Assembly (NCBI RefSeq): GCF_003755185.1
Contig: NZ_RKIC01000009.1
Span: 1 to 64,000 of the forward strand
DNA: 64,000 nucleotides
From: Frigoribacterium sp. PhB24
GTDB taxonomy: Bacteria > Actinomycetota > Actinomycetes > Actinomycetales > Microbacteriaceae
Direction: 5' to 3'
In this document: positions 43,543-51,695 of the stretch, piece after piece
Numbering within the stretch: the stretch's first letter is position 1
Layout: each line of letters starts with the position of its first letter
Notes under the pieces: generated by a model
Seen by the model: the letters and a program-made list of their open reading frames with translations, nothing else
Database searches by the model: none
Told to the model about the DNA's origin: nothing
Program-made: the position numbers and the translations under genes

Positions 43543-44067
43543 TCACTTGTCCCACACCGTCACCGCCGGCAGACCCCGGGCCACCCGCTCGTCGGTGACG
43601 AGCTCGGCGATCAGGGCGGTCTTGGCGGCTGTGTAGGCGCGTCCGTCGTCGAGGCCGGCCAGCGCCTCCTTGAGGGTCGCGTAGCGCCGTCGCGCGACCG
43701 GGTCGCGCAGCAGGCGGTCGCGGAACAATCGCTGGTTGCAGGCGTCCCACTGGTCGGGGTGGAAGACGTGCAGGATGTGCGTGCGTCGCGTGCCGTCCAG
43801 CCGGACGTAGACCGCGTGGGTCTTCGGGCCCGTGGCGTGCCGCTCGTAGCCGAGGGCGATCAGGTCGGTGCCCAGGGCGAATGGGTCGCTGCCGGATGAC
43901 GAGCGGGCGGCGACGTCGATGATCGGCTTCGCGAGGAGGCCGGGGACGGCGGTGCTGCCGATGTGCTCGAGAGCGTCGACGCGAGGGCCGAGAGCGGTCG
44001 CCAGGCGCTCGGCTTCACGGCGGTAGTCGTCGGCCCAGGCGAGGGAGTGCGGGTGCAGATCGACCAT
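43543..44067 (-). CDS. GrpB-family nucleotidyltransferase-like protein
   Basis: The 174-residue protein has the GrpB/UPF0157 pattern: WADDYRREAERLATALG, the HIGSTAVPGLLAKPIIDVAAR core with the G-S-T active-site-like turn, YVRLDGTRRTHILHVF, and LFRDRLLRDPVARRRYATLK. Members belong to the polymerase-beta nucleotidyltransferase superfamily; the substrate is unknown. It is followed by a palindromic repeat. Confidence 0.88.
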   Translation of the reverse strand: MVDLHPHSLAWADDYRREAERLATALGPRVDALEHIGSTAVPGLLAKPIIDVAARSSSGSDPFALGTDLIALGYERHATGPKTHAVYVRLDGTRRTHILHVFHPDQWDACNQRLFRDRLLRDPVARRRYATLKEALAGLDDGRAYTAAKTALIAELVTDERVARGLPAVTVWDK

Positions 44068-44107
44068 CGGGGCGATCGTACGGGGTGTCAGTCTCGGCGG
44101 GGCGGGG

Positions 44108-44165
44108 TCGAGTGGTCGGGGATCGTCGTTCGCGGGGAGGGGAAGGACCGTTCGGGACCACTCGA
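44108..44165. repeat. 58-bp palindromic repeat, family A copy 1
   Basis: Arms TCGAGTGGTC / GACCACTCGA. Aligns ungapped over all 58 bases with 44731-44788 and 46848-46905; all share the internal GAAGGAC at the same offset. Confidence 0.88.
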
Positions 44166-44192
44166 TGACCGGAGGGGCGGGCGTGGACCGAC

Positions 44193-44203
44193 CCGCGCCT
44201 CCT
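44193..44203 (-). repeat. Dispersed motif copy at the stop codon of the GNAT gene
   Basis: Read on the minus strand, the TAG stop runs straight into the motif (TAGGAGGCGCGGGTC), the same arrangement as at 27391. Confidence 0.9.
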
Positions 44204-44699
44204 AGGGGCTCGTCGGGCGGAGGTCGGCGAGGGGGCGCGACCAGGCGACCTCGCGGGCGAGCTGTCCGGTGGCGCGGAAGAGCTGCACCTGGTGCGTGGC
44301 GGGGAGGGCCGCGGCGAGGGCGTCTCGGTCGGCGGCGGTGAAGCCGAGCTTCTGCCAGAACGGCCCGGAGCGGCGGGAGAAGAGCCAGGCGTGGCGGGCT
44401 CCGTGCGCGGCGGCGTCGGCGAGGGCGTGGCGGGCGAGACGGGAGCCCGCGCCGCGCGTGCGGGCGGAGGGAGCGACGGCGACGCTGCGGATCAGGGCGT
44501 GGGCGCCGTCGGCGCTCAGCTCGTAGCCGGTGCTGCCGATCACCGTGCCGATGGCGTCGCGGTCGACCCAGAGCCGGAGGCGCGGCGTGGGGGAATCGAG
44601 ACCGGCGAGGGTGAGGTCGGCGGCGGCGAGGAAGGCGCGGAGGTCGGCTCGGGCGTCGTCATCGGCCGGGGCGATGGGGACGAGGGGCATGGTCGCCAT
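44202..44699 (-). CDS. GNAT-family N-acetyltransferase
   Basis: The 165-residue protein has the GNAT fold: ALIRSVAVAPSARTRGAGSRLARHALADA contains motif A (R-x-x-G-x-G/A) for acetyl-CoA binding, and HAWLFSRRSGPFWQKLGFTAADR is motif B with the LGF turn. It is ArsN-like in length and ending. The substrate is unknown. Palindromic repeats flank both ends. Confidence 0.85.
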   Translation of the reverse strand: MATMPLVPIAPADDDARADLRAFLAAADLTLAGLDSPTPRLRLWVDRDAIGTVIGSTGYELSADGAHALIRSVAVAPSARTRGAGSRLARHALADAAAHGARHAWLFSRRSGPFWQKLGFTAADRDALAAALPATHQVQLFRATGQLAREVAWSRPLADLRPTSP

Positions 44700-44730
44700 T
44701 CTTCCGGGTGGCTCGGTGGGCTCGAGGGGC

Positions 44731-44788
44731 TCGAGTGGGCAGAACGTGCCCTTCGGGGGCGGCGGAAGGACACTTTCTGCCCACTCGA
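44731..44788. repeat. 58-bp palindromic repeat, family A copy 2
   Basis: Arms TCGAGTGGGCAGAA / TTCTGCCCACTCGA are perfect 14-bp complements, with inner CCTTC / GAAGG. It lies between divergent genes, so it is not simply a terminator. Confidence 0.9.
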
Positions 44789-44869
44789 TGCCGCCAGGGC
44801 GAGCTCTGGCGGATCAGAAGGGGCCGCGCGGGGGAGTCGCGTGAGCTGGCGCGGACCTAGCGTGGAGCG

Positions 44870-45219
44870 ATGCCGATAGTCGTCCCCCTCATCATCTCGG
44901 CCGCGTGCGCCGTCGTCTTCGGCACGACGCTCGCCGCCGCCCGCGGCCGGCTCGGGGTGAACCACCTCGCCGGCATCCGGTCACGGCACATGATGGCGTC
45001 ACCGAGGCATGGCAGGCCGGACACCGGGCAGCACTCGCTCCCATCACGGCCACCTGTGCGCTCACGGCGGGGGCGGCGTTCGTTCCCGTCGTCTTAGGAG
45101 GGCTGACCGAGGGCGCTCAGGGTGCCTGGGTCATCGGCAGCAGTGTCGTCCTGCTCATCGGGGCGCTCGTCAGCGCAGGGGTGGCGAATCGAGCGGCCAG
45201 GGACGTGCTCGCGAAGTGA
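44870..45219 (+). pseudogene. SdpI-family membrane protein gene with a frameshift
   Basis: The first frame gives MPIVVPLIISAACAVVFGTTLAA and LGVNHLAGIRSRHMMAS, the SdpI N-terminus. After about 45002 the family sequence continues in another frame as EAWQAGHRAALAPITA and the second and third helices to VANRAARDVLAK. The missing base lies around 45001-45006. SdpI proteins confer immunity to SdpC-like toxins in Bacillus; actinobacterial members are uncharacterised. It could be a sequencing error rather than a true break. Confidence 0.8.
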
Positions 45220-45238
45220 GCCGAGGCGCCACAACGGC

Positions 45239-45274
45239 GACGTCGCCCTCCCCACGGCTGGGAAGGGCGACGTC
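45239..45274. terminator. Bidirectional terminator hairpin
   Basis: GACGTCGCCCT / AGGGCGACGTC arms with inner CCC/GGG pairing, between the convergent SdpI-like and lipoprotein genes. Confidence 0.7.
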
Positions 45275-45282
45275 ATCCGCGG

Positions 45283-45831
45283 TCAGTTGGTCCAGGTGGT
45301 CTTCTCGTAGTCGAAGCCGCCGGTGACGTCCATGACGATCTGGGCCGGGTCGGCGACGTTGAAGCCGACGACGTAGCTCACGGACGAGCCCGGCAGAATC
45401 GTCGTCGAGGGTGAGCCGGTGAGACCGCCTTCGGTGTCGAAGATCTGCTCGGCTTCTTGGCTGCCCGAGGAGGCGCTGATGAACGTGAGCGACGGGTCGT
45501 AGCCCTCAGCGCTCGTGTTGGTGATCGAGATCGTGAACTTAACGTTGCTGGGTTGAGAACCCGTGAGGGCGTACTGGCTCGGCGTGAAGGCTTCCGGGGC
45601 GCTGATGCCGAGGGTGAGGCCGTCGAAGGTCGCCGTCTCGCCAAAGGTGAAGGTGGTCTTGGCGGCCTCGGTCGCGGGAGCGGAGTTGCCGGCAGCGGCC
45701 GCGACCTCGGTCATGTTGGGTGCGGCTTCGCCGCTCGTTCCCGTTGCCGGGCTGCCTGAACAGCCGGCGAGGGTCAGGCCGATGATGGAGGCAGCGGCGA
45801 GGGCGGTAGTGATCTTCGTGGCGCGGGACAT
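45283..45831 (-). CDS. DUF4352-like lipoprotein
   Basis: With the ATG at 45831 the 182-residue product has a standard lipoprotein signal (MSRATKITTALAAASIIGL, lipobox LAGC). An Ala/Thr-rich spacer follows, then a beta-rich domain (TFTFGETATFDGLTLGISAPE; KFTISITNTSAEGYDPS; GSSVSYVVGFNV) matching the immunoglobulin-like DUF4352 fold. It is surface-anchored with unknown role. The frame continues 20 codons upstream but that part lacks signal features. Confidence 0.82.
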   Translation of the reverse strand: MSRATKITTALAAASIIGLTLAGCSGSPATGTSGEAAPNMTEVAAAAGNSAPATEAAKTTFTFGETATFDGLTLGISAPEAFTPSQYALTGSQPSNVKFTISITNTSAEGYDPSLTFISASSGSQEAEQIFDTEGGLTGSPSTTILPGSSVSYVVGFNVADPAQIVMDVTGGFDYEKTTWTN

Positions 45832-46131
45832 CGTGTGTCTCTTTCTACGGGTGCTATGCGATGAGAGAGCTCGCATTCGGGTGCAGAGCAATCCTCAGGA
45901 CCTTATGGGCCGAGGTCGATCCCGAAGGCTTGTTTTCGACGGCGGTTGTCTCTTTCACCTCGTGAGTGATGTTCATTCACCGCCAGGTGACGGTGAGGTG
46001 GCAGGCGTCAGACGTGTGATGACCTGGAGGTGAAAGTAGCCGTTCTACCCCCGGACGGGGGCTGCCTGACGCGTTCGTCCCTGCTGACACTGTGCGAGGT
46101 CGATTCCGGCCGGGACTCGAGGGGAACGACG

Positions 46132-46818
46132 TTGACTTTGTGGTGGAACAGGCTCACGAACACGGGCCGAGTGTTGATCGCGTGTGGCTTCATGGCCTTC
46201 TTGCTGGTCGTCGGAGGTGCGGCGAACGCGGCCGCCGTCGGTGCTTTCTCCGGAGCAGGCGAGGCTGCTGGCCCGGACGGTGCGGCGCAGCCGTTCGTCG
46301 CCGTCGACGCCACGACGAGCCCGACCCCCACTCCGACTCCCACCCCGGTCGTCAGCGTCACCCGCGTCGACGAGAGCGAGAGCGTCCCGTTCGAGTCTGT
46401 CTCGGTCGACGACCCGAACCGTGACATCGGCACCAGCGCCGTGACGACCACCGGACAGGCGGGCACGAAGGTCCACACCTACGATGTGACGACCACCGAC
46501 GGAGTCGAGACCGCCCGCACCTTCGTCAGCGAGACCGTCACGGTCTCCCCGGTGCAGCAGATCACGAGCGTCGGAACCCGCGTGCCCTTCGTCGCCCCGG
46601 CCCCCGTCGCTGCACCGGCGCCCGCGCCCGCGCCGGCTCCGGCTGCGGGCGGGTGCGATTCGAACTACTCCGGGGCGTGCGTCCCCGTCGCCTCGGACGT
46701 CGACTGCGCCGGAGGCAGCGGCAATGGCCCCGCGTACGTCCAAGGGCCGGTCACCGTCGTCGGCTCGGACGTCTACGACCTCGACCGGGACGGCGACGGG
46801 ATCGCCTGCGACCGGTAG
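46132..46818 (+). CDS. Secreted or anchored protein with G5 and excalibur domains
   Basis: The product has an N-terminal hydrophobic signal/anchor (VLIACGFMAFLLVVGGAA), a Thr-Pro spacer, a G5 domain (SVPFESVSVDDPNRDIGTS; GQAGTKVHTYDVTTTDGVE), an Ala-Pro linker, and a C-terminal excalibur calcium-binding motif ending DLDRDGDGIACDR. It probably acts at the cell wall. The TTG at 46132 is chosen because AGGGGAA lies 5-6 bases upstream and it gives a normal signal peptide. The longest frame starts with GTG at 46030 and would add 34 unlikely residues. Confidence 0.8.
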   Translation: MTLWWNRLTNTGRVLIACGFMAFLLVVGGAANAAAVGAFSGAGEAAGPDGAAQPFVAVDATTSPTPTPTPTPVVSVTRVDESESVPFESVSVDDPNRDIGTSAVTTTGQAGTKVHTYDVTTTDGVETARTFVSETVTVSPVQQITSVGTRVPFVAPAPVAAPAPAPAPAPAAGGCDSNYSGACVPVASDVDCAGGSGNGPAYVQGPVTVVGSDVYDLDRDGDGIACDR

Positions 46819-46847
46819 GCAGTCCCCTGCTCCGCACTGGCTGAGGG

Positions 46848-46905
46848 TCGAGTGGTCAGAAAGTGTCCTTCGTCCGCGGCAGAAGGACGTTTGCGGACCA
46901 GTCGA
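46848..46905. repeat. 58-bp palindromic repeat, family A copy 3
   Basis: Arms TCGAGTGGTC(AG...) / (...CG)GACCAGTCGA with inner GTGTCCTTC / GAAGGACG. Same length and internal layout as copies 1 and 2; one arm mismatch near the end. Confidence 0.88.
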
Positions 46906-46996
46906 TCGAGTCCGCGGACGAGGGGCTGACTGACCTCCCAACGGGGGCTCGTCTGCACGTCACGTGTCGCTCTACCGTGTGGGCAGGGGGGATCAC

Positions 46997-47839
46997 ATGA
47001 GCGAGACCGTGGCACGCGGAAGCGTGGCGATGACATTGACGGCCCGGCGGCCGGCCTATTCGGTGATGCAGGAGTGCCTGCGCGTCCAGGCCGCCGCGCC
47101 CGCGCTGAGCCGCCGACAGCGGTTCTTTGGACGCACGCCCCTGAGCGCCGACGCCCGTAGCTGGTACCAGGGCGGCCTCGGCGAGATCGAGGCCGCGCGC
47201 GTGCTCGCTGAACTCGGGCCCGAGTGGACCGTGCTGCACTCCGTCCCGGTCGGCTCGGGCGAGTCCGACATCGACCACGTCGTTATCGGACCGACGGGCG
47301 TTTTCACCCTCAACACGAAGCACCACGCCGGCAAGAAGGTCTGGGTCGGCGGCGGCTTGGTGACGGTCGGCGGACACCGGACCGACCATTCTCGCAACTC
47401 CCTTCATGAGGCGGCCCGCGCCTCCCGGTTGATGTCGAGGGCGGCCGGCACCGAGATCGTCGTCACGCCCGGCATCGTGCTCGTGGGCGAGGCCTCGCTG
47501 TCCGTCGGCAAGAAGGCGCCCACGGTGCCGGTGGTCGTGGCCGGCCGCCTGCGGAAGTGGCTGATGAACGGGCCGCGGGTGCACTCGCCCGAGGCGCTGG
47601 CCTACCTGACCATGGTCGCCGAAGAGCGCGGCACCTGGCACACGGAGGCGCTGGTGCTGACGGACACGCTCCGTCACGAGCACCGCTTCGAACGCCTGCG
47701 CCGCGAGATCGACGAGGCGGCCCGGCGTCGCCGGCGGTGGCGTGTGGGCACGGCGCTCGGCATTCTCGGGGCGAGCGGGGGAGTCGCCATCGCGGTGGTG
47801 GCGACGGTCACGAGCACGATCGTCGCGACCTTCGGGTAG
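46997..47839 (+). CDS. NERD-domain protein with C-terminal membrane anchor
   Basis: The 280-residue protein has a NERD (nuclease-related) domain at about residues 45-165: YQGGLGEIEAARVLAEL, then the metal-binding core SDIDHVVIGPTGVFTLNTKHH with Asp and the Thr-Lys pair expected of the fold, and LVGEASLSV. A C-terminal hydrophobic helix (ALGILGASGGVAIAVVATVTS) would anchor it. The ATG at 46997 follows a GGGGGG ribosome-binding stretch. The nuclease role is inferred from the family. Confidence 0.85.
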   Translation: MSETVARGSVAMTLTARRPAYSVMQECLRVQAAAPALSRRQRFFGRTPLSADARSWYQGGLGEIEAARVLAELGPEWTVLHSVPVGSGESDIDHVVIGPTGVFTLNTKHHAGKKVWVGGGLVTVGGHRTDHSRNSLHEAARASRLMSRAAGTEIVVTPGIVLVGEASLSVGKKAPTVPVVVAGRLRKWLMNGPRVHSPEALAYLTMVAEERGTWHTEALVLTDTLRHEHRFERLRREIDEAARRRRRWRVGTALGILGASGGVAIAVVATVTSTIVATFG

Positions 47840-47891
47840 GCACCCTGAGCCGTGGGCCCTGAGCCCTCGGCCCAGCGACGGCAATGCCCCC

Positions 47892-47921
47892 GCGGTGATC
47901 CGGTACGTACCGGATCACCGC
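47892..47921. repeat. 30-bp perfect palindrome
   Basis: GCGGTGATCCGGTAC is followed directly by its exact complement with no loop. It overlaps the last codons of the minus-strand gene ending at 47915 and lies between convergent genes. Terminator or protein-binding site. Confidence 0.75.
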
Positions 47922-48196
47922 ACGAACGACGACACCACGCGGGCGGCCGCCGCGGTGACGGCGGCAAGAGCTGCAGCGATCAGTGCGAACGCCGACCAGA
48001 CGGCGAGGTCGGCGTGCTGCAGACGCAGGCCGACGAGGAACGCGGCGAGCGCGACCACGGCGACGGCTGCCCAGACCGCCAGCACGCGGGCGCTCCACCG
48101 GCGCGCCCGGGTCGTCGTTCCGCCCGATGCCCGGCGGGCCGCGAGGAGTGCAGCCGCGGTGAGCAGGGCCGGCACGAAGGCGACGAGGTTGATCAC
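47915..48196 (-). CDS. Small membrane protein
   Basis: A 93-residue protein with three hydrophobic segments (VAFVPALLTAAALLAAR; VLAVWAAVAVVALAAFLVGL; AFALIAAALAAVTAAAARVV). It starts 10 bases downstream of the preceding minus-strand membrane gene, so the two probably form an operon. No family is recognised. Confidence 0.6.
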   Translation of the reverse strand: MINLVAFVPALLTAAALLAARRASGGTTTRARRWSARVLAVWAAVAVVALAAFLVGLRLQHADLAVWSAFALIAAALAAVTAAAARVVSSFVR

Positions 48197-48205
48197 GGGG
48201 GCCGA

Positions 48206-48502
48206 TCAGGAGGCGCGGGTCGGTCGCCTCGCGACGGCCCACCGCACCAGCACGACCAGCGAGAGTGCGAGGGCTGTCACCAAGGAGACCCCGGCCGTGA
48301 CGACGAGGACGGGCCCCGCGACGAACGCGATCGAGAACCAGTCGATCAGCGGCTCGGTGGAATAGCGCGCGCTGCCCGGCGAGCCGAACGCCTTCCAGTG
48401 GATCAGCGCGGCCGCGCCGTAGGCGACGACTCCGACGACGCCGAAGACGACGGCGACTCGTCCGAGACGGGGGCGGGACCTTCCCGGCTTCGATGCGTCC
48501 AT
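48206..48502 (-). CDS. Small membrane protein
   Basis: A 98-residue protein with a basic start (MDASKPGRSRPRLGR) and two long hydrophobic segments (VVFGVVGVVAYGAAALI; AFVAGPVLVVTAGVSLVTALALSLVVLV). The C-terminus RRPTRAS and the stop are formed by a dispersed-motif copy (48208-48218). Unknown function; likely co-transcribed with the 93-residue gene that follows. Confidence 0.6.
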   Translation of the reverse strand: MDASKPGRSRPRLGRVAVVFGVVGVVAYGAAALIHWKAFGSPGSARYSTEPLIDWFSIAFVAGPVLVVTAGVSLVTALALSLVVLVRWAVARRPTRAS

Positions 48503-48610
48503 GAGGTGAGGGTAGTGGTCGGCCGAGCAGGCAGCTCGCCTCGCCGCCGCAGGAGTGGGGCAGGCCGGGGAGCCGAGCGACCCGGTCGGCGACGAGCGCG
48601 ACCGAACCGC

Positions 48611-48621
48611 CCGCGCCTCCT
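48611..48621 (-). repeat. Dispersed motif copy, intergenic
   Basis: Exact CCGCGCCTCCT on plus. Confidence 0.9.
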
Positions 48622-48677
48622 CGTCGGACGTCTGTGCCGGGGGAGGCGCCCGCCACCTGACGCGAGGACGCCGCCGA

Positions 48678-48717
48678 GTGGACTGAACACCGTCGCGTGG
48701 CGCGGCGTTCTGTCCAC
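48678..48717. repeat. 40-bp imperfect palindrome
   Basis: GTGGAC-x-GAAC... pairs with ...GTTC-x-GTCCAC, with a GC-rich centre. Similar size range to the other intergenic palindromes but does not align with families A or B. Confidence 0.75.
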
Positions 48718-48773
48718 AAGACGGTTTCTTGACGTGCACGGGCGAGTTCGGTGCGAGCGGGAGGGCGACCACC

Positions 48774-48784
48774 AGGAGGCGCGG
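48774..48784 (+). repeat. Dispersed motif copy, intergenic
   Basis: Exact AGGAGGCGCGG followed by GTCGCG. Confidence 0.9.
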
Positions 48785-48909
48785 GTCGCGTCGGCGAGGC
48801 CCCCTCGTGTAACGAGTGGGTGAAGACTGCAGCCCGTGCACGGTGCGGCACGGGGGTGCCCGCATCCGCGGCGGGGTGCGGAGAACGGGGGCTCCGAGGT
48901 CCCGCCGAC

Positions 48910-48920
48910 CCGCGCCTCCT
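48910..48920 (-). repeat. Dispersed motif copy, intergenic
   Basis: Exact CCGCGCCTCCT on plus, 37 bp before the operator. Confidence 0.9.
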
Positions 48921-48956
48921 GGGCTGCGACGAGCTGGCCGCGGCCGCGAACCTCCC

Positions 48957-48978
48957 TTATCGTTCACCCGAACGATAA
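48957..48978. promoter_or_regulatory. Operator of the peptide-transport operon
   Basis: TTATCGTTC-ACCC-GAACGATAA is a perfect inverted repeat with 9-bp arms, 18 bp before the first gene of the operon. It is A/T-rich in a very GC-rich surrounding and has the size of a TetR-family operator. The TetR gene that ends the operon (56780) is the obvious candidate ligand (inference). Confidence 0.75.
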
Positions 48979-48996
48979 ACGGAAGGCCATCCCCGC

Positions 48997-50601
48997 ATGA
49001 CACCGATCGTCCCCGAACACCGACCAGGCCCGAGCCGCCGCACCGTCCTCGCCGGCGCCGCAGGCCTCGCCGGCCTCGGCCTGCTCACCCTCGCCGGCTG
49101 TACCACCGCCCGCAGCACCCCGACCATCCCCGAGGCCGCCGCCACCGGCACCCCGCGCCGCGGCGGACGCCTGCGCATCGCGCGCCCGGCCGCCTCCGCC
49201 GCCGAGACCCTCGACTCCGCCAGCTCGCTCTCGGCCTACGAGTACCTCGGCGCCCTCTACAACCGGCTCGTCAAGCTCGACGACGCCGGCGTCACCGTGC
49301 CCGACCTCGCCGACGACTGGACCGCCAACGCCGACGGCACGAGCTGGACCTTCCGCCTGCGCGAGGGCGTCCGCTTCCACGACGGCCGCCGCTTCACCGC
49401 CGCCGACGCCATCTACTCGATCGAGCACATCCTCGACCCCGACACCGCCTCACCCCAGGGCGAGGTGCTCGCCGCCATGATCGGCCCCGGGGGCATGACC
49501 GCCGTCGACCCGCTCACCCTGCGCTTCGACCTGCTGACGCCGAACGCCGAGTTCCCCTCGCTGCTCACCGCGTACCAGTGCTACATCGTCCCCGAGGGCA
49601 GCGCCGACCCGAGCCAGGGCGGCGGCATCGGCCGCACGGGCATCGGCACCGGCCCGTTCCGCCTCTCGAGCTTCGAGCCCGCAGGCACCGGCAGCGTCGA
49701 GGCGTTCGAGGACTACTTCGCCGGCCGCCCGGTGCTCGACGGCATCGACTTCTACTCGATCCAGGACACCACCGCCCGCGTCAACGCCCTGCTCGCCGGC
49801 CAGATCGACCTGATCAGCCAGACCAACCTCGACTTCGCCACCGCCCAGGTCGTCAGCGCCTCGGCCGGCGCCACCGTCGCCCGCGCACCCGACGCCCAGT
49901 GGTACACGATCCCGATGCTCGCCACGAGCGCCGAGTTCAGCGACCCGCTCGTCCGCCAGGCGATGAAGCTCGCCTACGACCCGCAGGCCGTCGTCGCCAC
50001 CGCGCTGCAGGGGACGGGCTCGCCCGGCTGGGACAACCCCGTGCCGCCGTCGCAGGCCGTCTGGGTCGACGACCAGCGCGCCTACGACCCCGACCAGGCC
50101 CGCGCGCTGCTCAAGCAGGCCGGCCGCGAGGGGCTGAAGACCGAGATCTACACGTCGAGCTACGAGTCGGTGTTCACCCCGATGGCGGTCGCCTACCGCG
50201 ACGCCGTGCGCGACGCGGGCATCGACCTCACCGTCCGCAACGCGTCGTCGGACTCGTACTACACGCAGATCTGGATGCAGAAGCCGCTCATGGTCAGCTA
50301 CTGGTTCACCGGCCGCCCGATCGACCAGCTGCTGAACCAGATCTTCCGCACCGGCTCGTCGTACAACGAGAGCGCCTGGTCCAACCCGACATTCGACGGG
50401 CTGCTCGACGACGCCCGCGCCGAGATGGACGACACCCGCCGCATGACGCTCTACCAGGACGCCCAACGCATCGTCGTCGAGGACTCCGCCGACATGACCC
50501 CCATGTTCGGCGGCCGCCTCGTCGGCCTCTCGCGCGACGTCCTCAACTACCGCGAGTTCGGCTTCGAGTTCGACTACCTGCAGATCGGACTCCGCGCATG
50601 A
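48997..50601 (+). CDS. Peptide ABC transporter substrate-binding lipoprotein (family 5, Tat)
   Basis: The 534-residue protein has a twin-arginine signal (PSRRTVLAGAAGLAGLGLL) with lipobox LAGC at residue 35, so it is exported folded and lipid-anchored. The mature part is an SBP_bac_5 domain: YLGALYNRLVKLDDAGV, LADDWTANADGTSWTFRLREGVRFHDG and IGTGPFRL are hallmark segments of DppA/OppA. GGAAGG precedes the ATG. It heads a coupled operon of binding protein, two permeases, a fused ATPase, a peptidase and a TetR regulator. Confidence 0.93.
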   Translation: MTPIVPEHRPGPSRRTVLAGAAGLAGLGLLTLAGCTTARSTPTIPEAAATGTPRRGGRLRIARPAASAAETLDSASSLSAYEYLGALYNRLVKLDDAGVTVPDLADDWTANADGTSWTFRLREGVRFHDGRRFTAADAIYSIEHILDPDTASPQGEVLAAMIGPGGMTAVDPLTLRFDLLTPNAEFPSLLTAYQCYIVPEGSADPSQGGGIGRTGIGTGPFRLSSFEPAGTGSVEAFEDYFAGRPVLDGIDFYSIQDTTARVNALLAGQIDLISQTNLDFATAQVVSASAGATVARAPDAQWYTIPMLATSAEFSDPLVRQAMKLAYDPQAVVATALQGTGSPGWDNPVPPSQAVWVDDQRAYDPDQARALLKQAGREGLKTEIYTSSYESVFTPMAVAYRDAVRDAGIDLTVRNASSDSYYTQIWMQKPLMVSYWFTGRPIDQLLNQIFRTGSSYNESAWSNPTFDGLLDDARAEMDDTRRMTLYQDAQRIVVEDSADMTPMFGGRLVGLSRDVLNYREFGFEFDYLQIGLRA

Positions 50602-51695
50602 GCGAGCGGACCACCACCAGCCCGACGACGCGCCCGGTCGACGAGCGCGGCCGGGACGCGACGCGGGGCCTCGAGGCCGAGACCGGCGGGGCGGGGGCGA
50701 GCCGCGCCTCCTCGTCCGGCGGCCAGGTCGGCGCGACGCTCGTCGTCGTCGCCCGCCGCGTCGGCACCGCCCTGCTCACCGTGGTGCTCGCCTCGTTCTT
50801 CGTCTTCTTCGCCGTGCAGGCGCTGCCCGGCGACGTCGCGCAGCAGCTGCTCGGCCAGGACGCCACCCCCGACGCCGTCGCCGCCCTGCGCGAGACGCTC
50901 GGCCTCGACCAGAACGTCTGGGTGCGCTACGGCCAGTGGCTGCTCGGCGCCGCGCACGGCGACTTCGGCGTCTCGCTCGTCAGCGGCCTGCCCGTGGGCC
51001 CCGACCTGCTGATCGCCTTCCGCAACAGCATGCTGATCGCGCTGCCCGCCATGATCGTCGGCGTCACCCTGTCGCTGACCCTCGGCGTGATCGCCGGCGT
51101 GCGACGAGGCCGCCCGAGCGACCACGCGATCTCGCTCATCAGCCTGGTCGTGATGAGCGTGCCCGAGTTCATGGTCGCCACCGTGCTCGTGCTGCTGTTC
51201 GCCATCGCCCTGCCGATCTTCCCGGCGGTCGTGCTGCGCGGCCAGGACGCCACGATCGCCGAACTGCTGCCGAGCGTCTGGCTGCCCGTCATCGTGCTGA
51301 CCCTCGCCATGGCCGCGTACATCGTGCGGACGGCCCGCTCGTCGACGATCGACGTCATGGCGAGCGAGTTCGTCACGACGGCCGAGCTCAAGGGGCTGTC
51401 GACGCGCCAGGTCGTCTGGCGGCACGCCGTGCCGAGCGCCCTGCTGCCGACGCTCAACGTCGTCGCGCTCACCGTCGCCTGGCTGCTCGGCGGCGTCGTG
51501 GTCGTCGAGAACGTCTTCAACTACCCGGGCATGGGCAAGCTCATGCTCGAGTCCGTCTTCACCCGCGACCTGCCGACGATCCAGGCGATCGCCGTGGTCA
51601 GCGCCCTCGTCTACGTGGTGTGCAACCTCGCCGCCGACCTCATCGCGCTCGCCCTCGACCCGAGGCTGCGCACCCGACGGAAGGCCCGCTCATGA
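50598..51695 (+). CDS. Peptide ABC permease, DppB type
   Basis: A 365-residue permease. After a 50-residue disordered tail with a motif copy (50702, SRASSSGG) come the DppB-type first helix and LPGDVAQQLLGQDATPDAVAALRETLGLD, then a BPD domain with the EAA loop TAELKGLSTRQVVWRHAVPSALLP. Six membrane segments are evident. ATGA overlaps link it to both neighbours. Confidence 0.93.
   Translation: MSERTTTSPTTRPVDERGRDATRGLEAETGGAGASRASSSGGQVGATLVVVARRVGTALLTVVLASFFVFFAVQALPGDVAQQLLGQDATPDAVAALRETLGLDQNVWVRYGQWLLGAAHGDFGVSLVSGLPVGPDLLIAFRNSMLIALPAMIVGVTLSLTLGVIAGVRRGRPSDHAISLISLVVMSVPEFMVATVLVLLFAIALPIFPAVVLRGQDATIAELLPSVWLPVIVLTLAMAAYIVRTARSSTIDVMASEFVTTAELKGLSTRQVVWRHAVPSALLPTLNVVALTVAWLLGGVVVVENVFNYPGMGKLMLESVFTRDLPTIQAIAVVSALVYVVCNLAADLIALALDPRLRTRRKARS

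Larger units (their letters stand above)
48503..48996. other. Divergent intergenic region with three motif copies and a palindrome
   Basis: 494 bp without a supported gene. It contains dispersed-motif copies at 48611, 48774 and 48910, a 40-bp palindrome at 48678-48717 and the operator at 48957-48978. This is the densest non-coding cluster of the motif. Confidence 0.7.
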
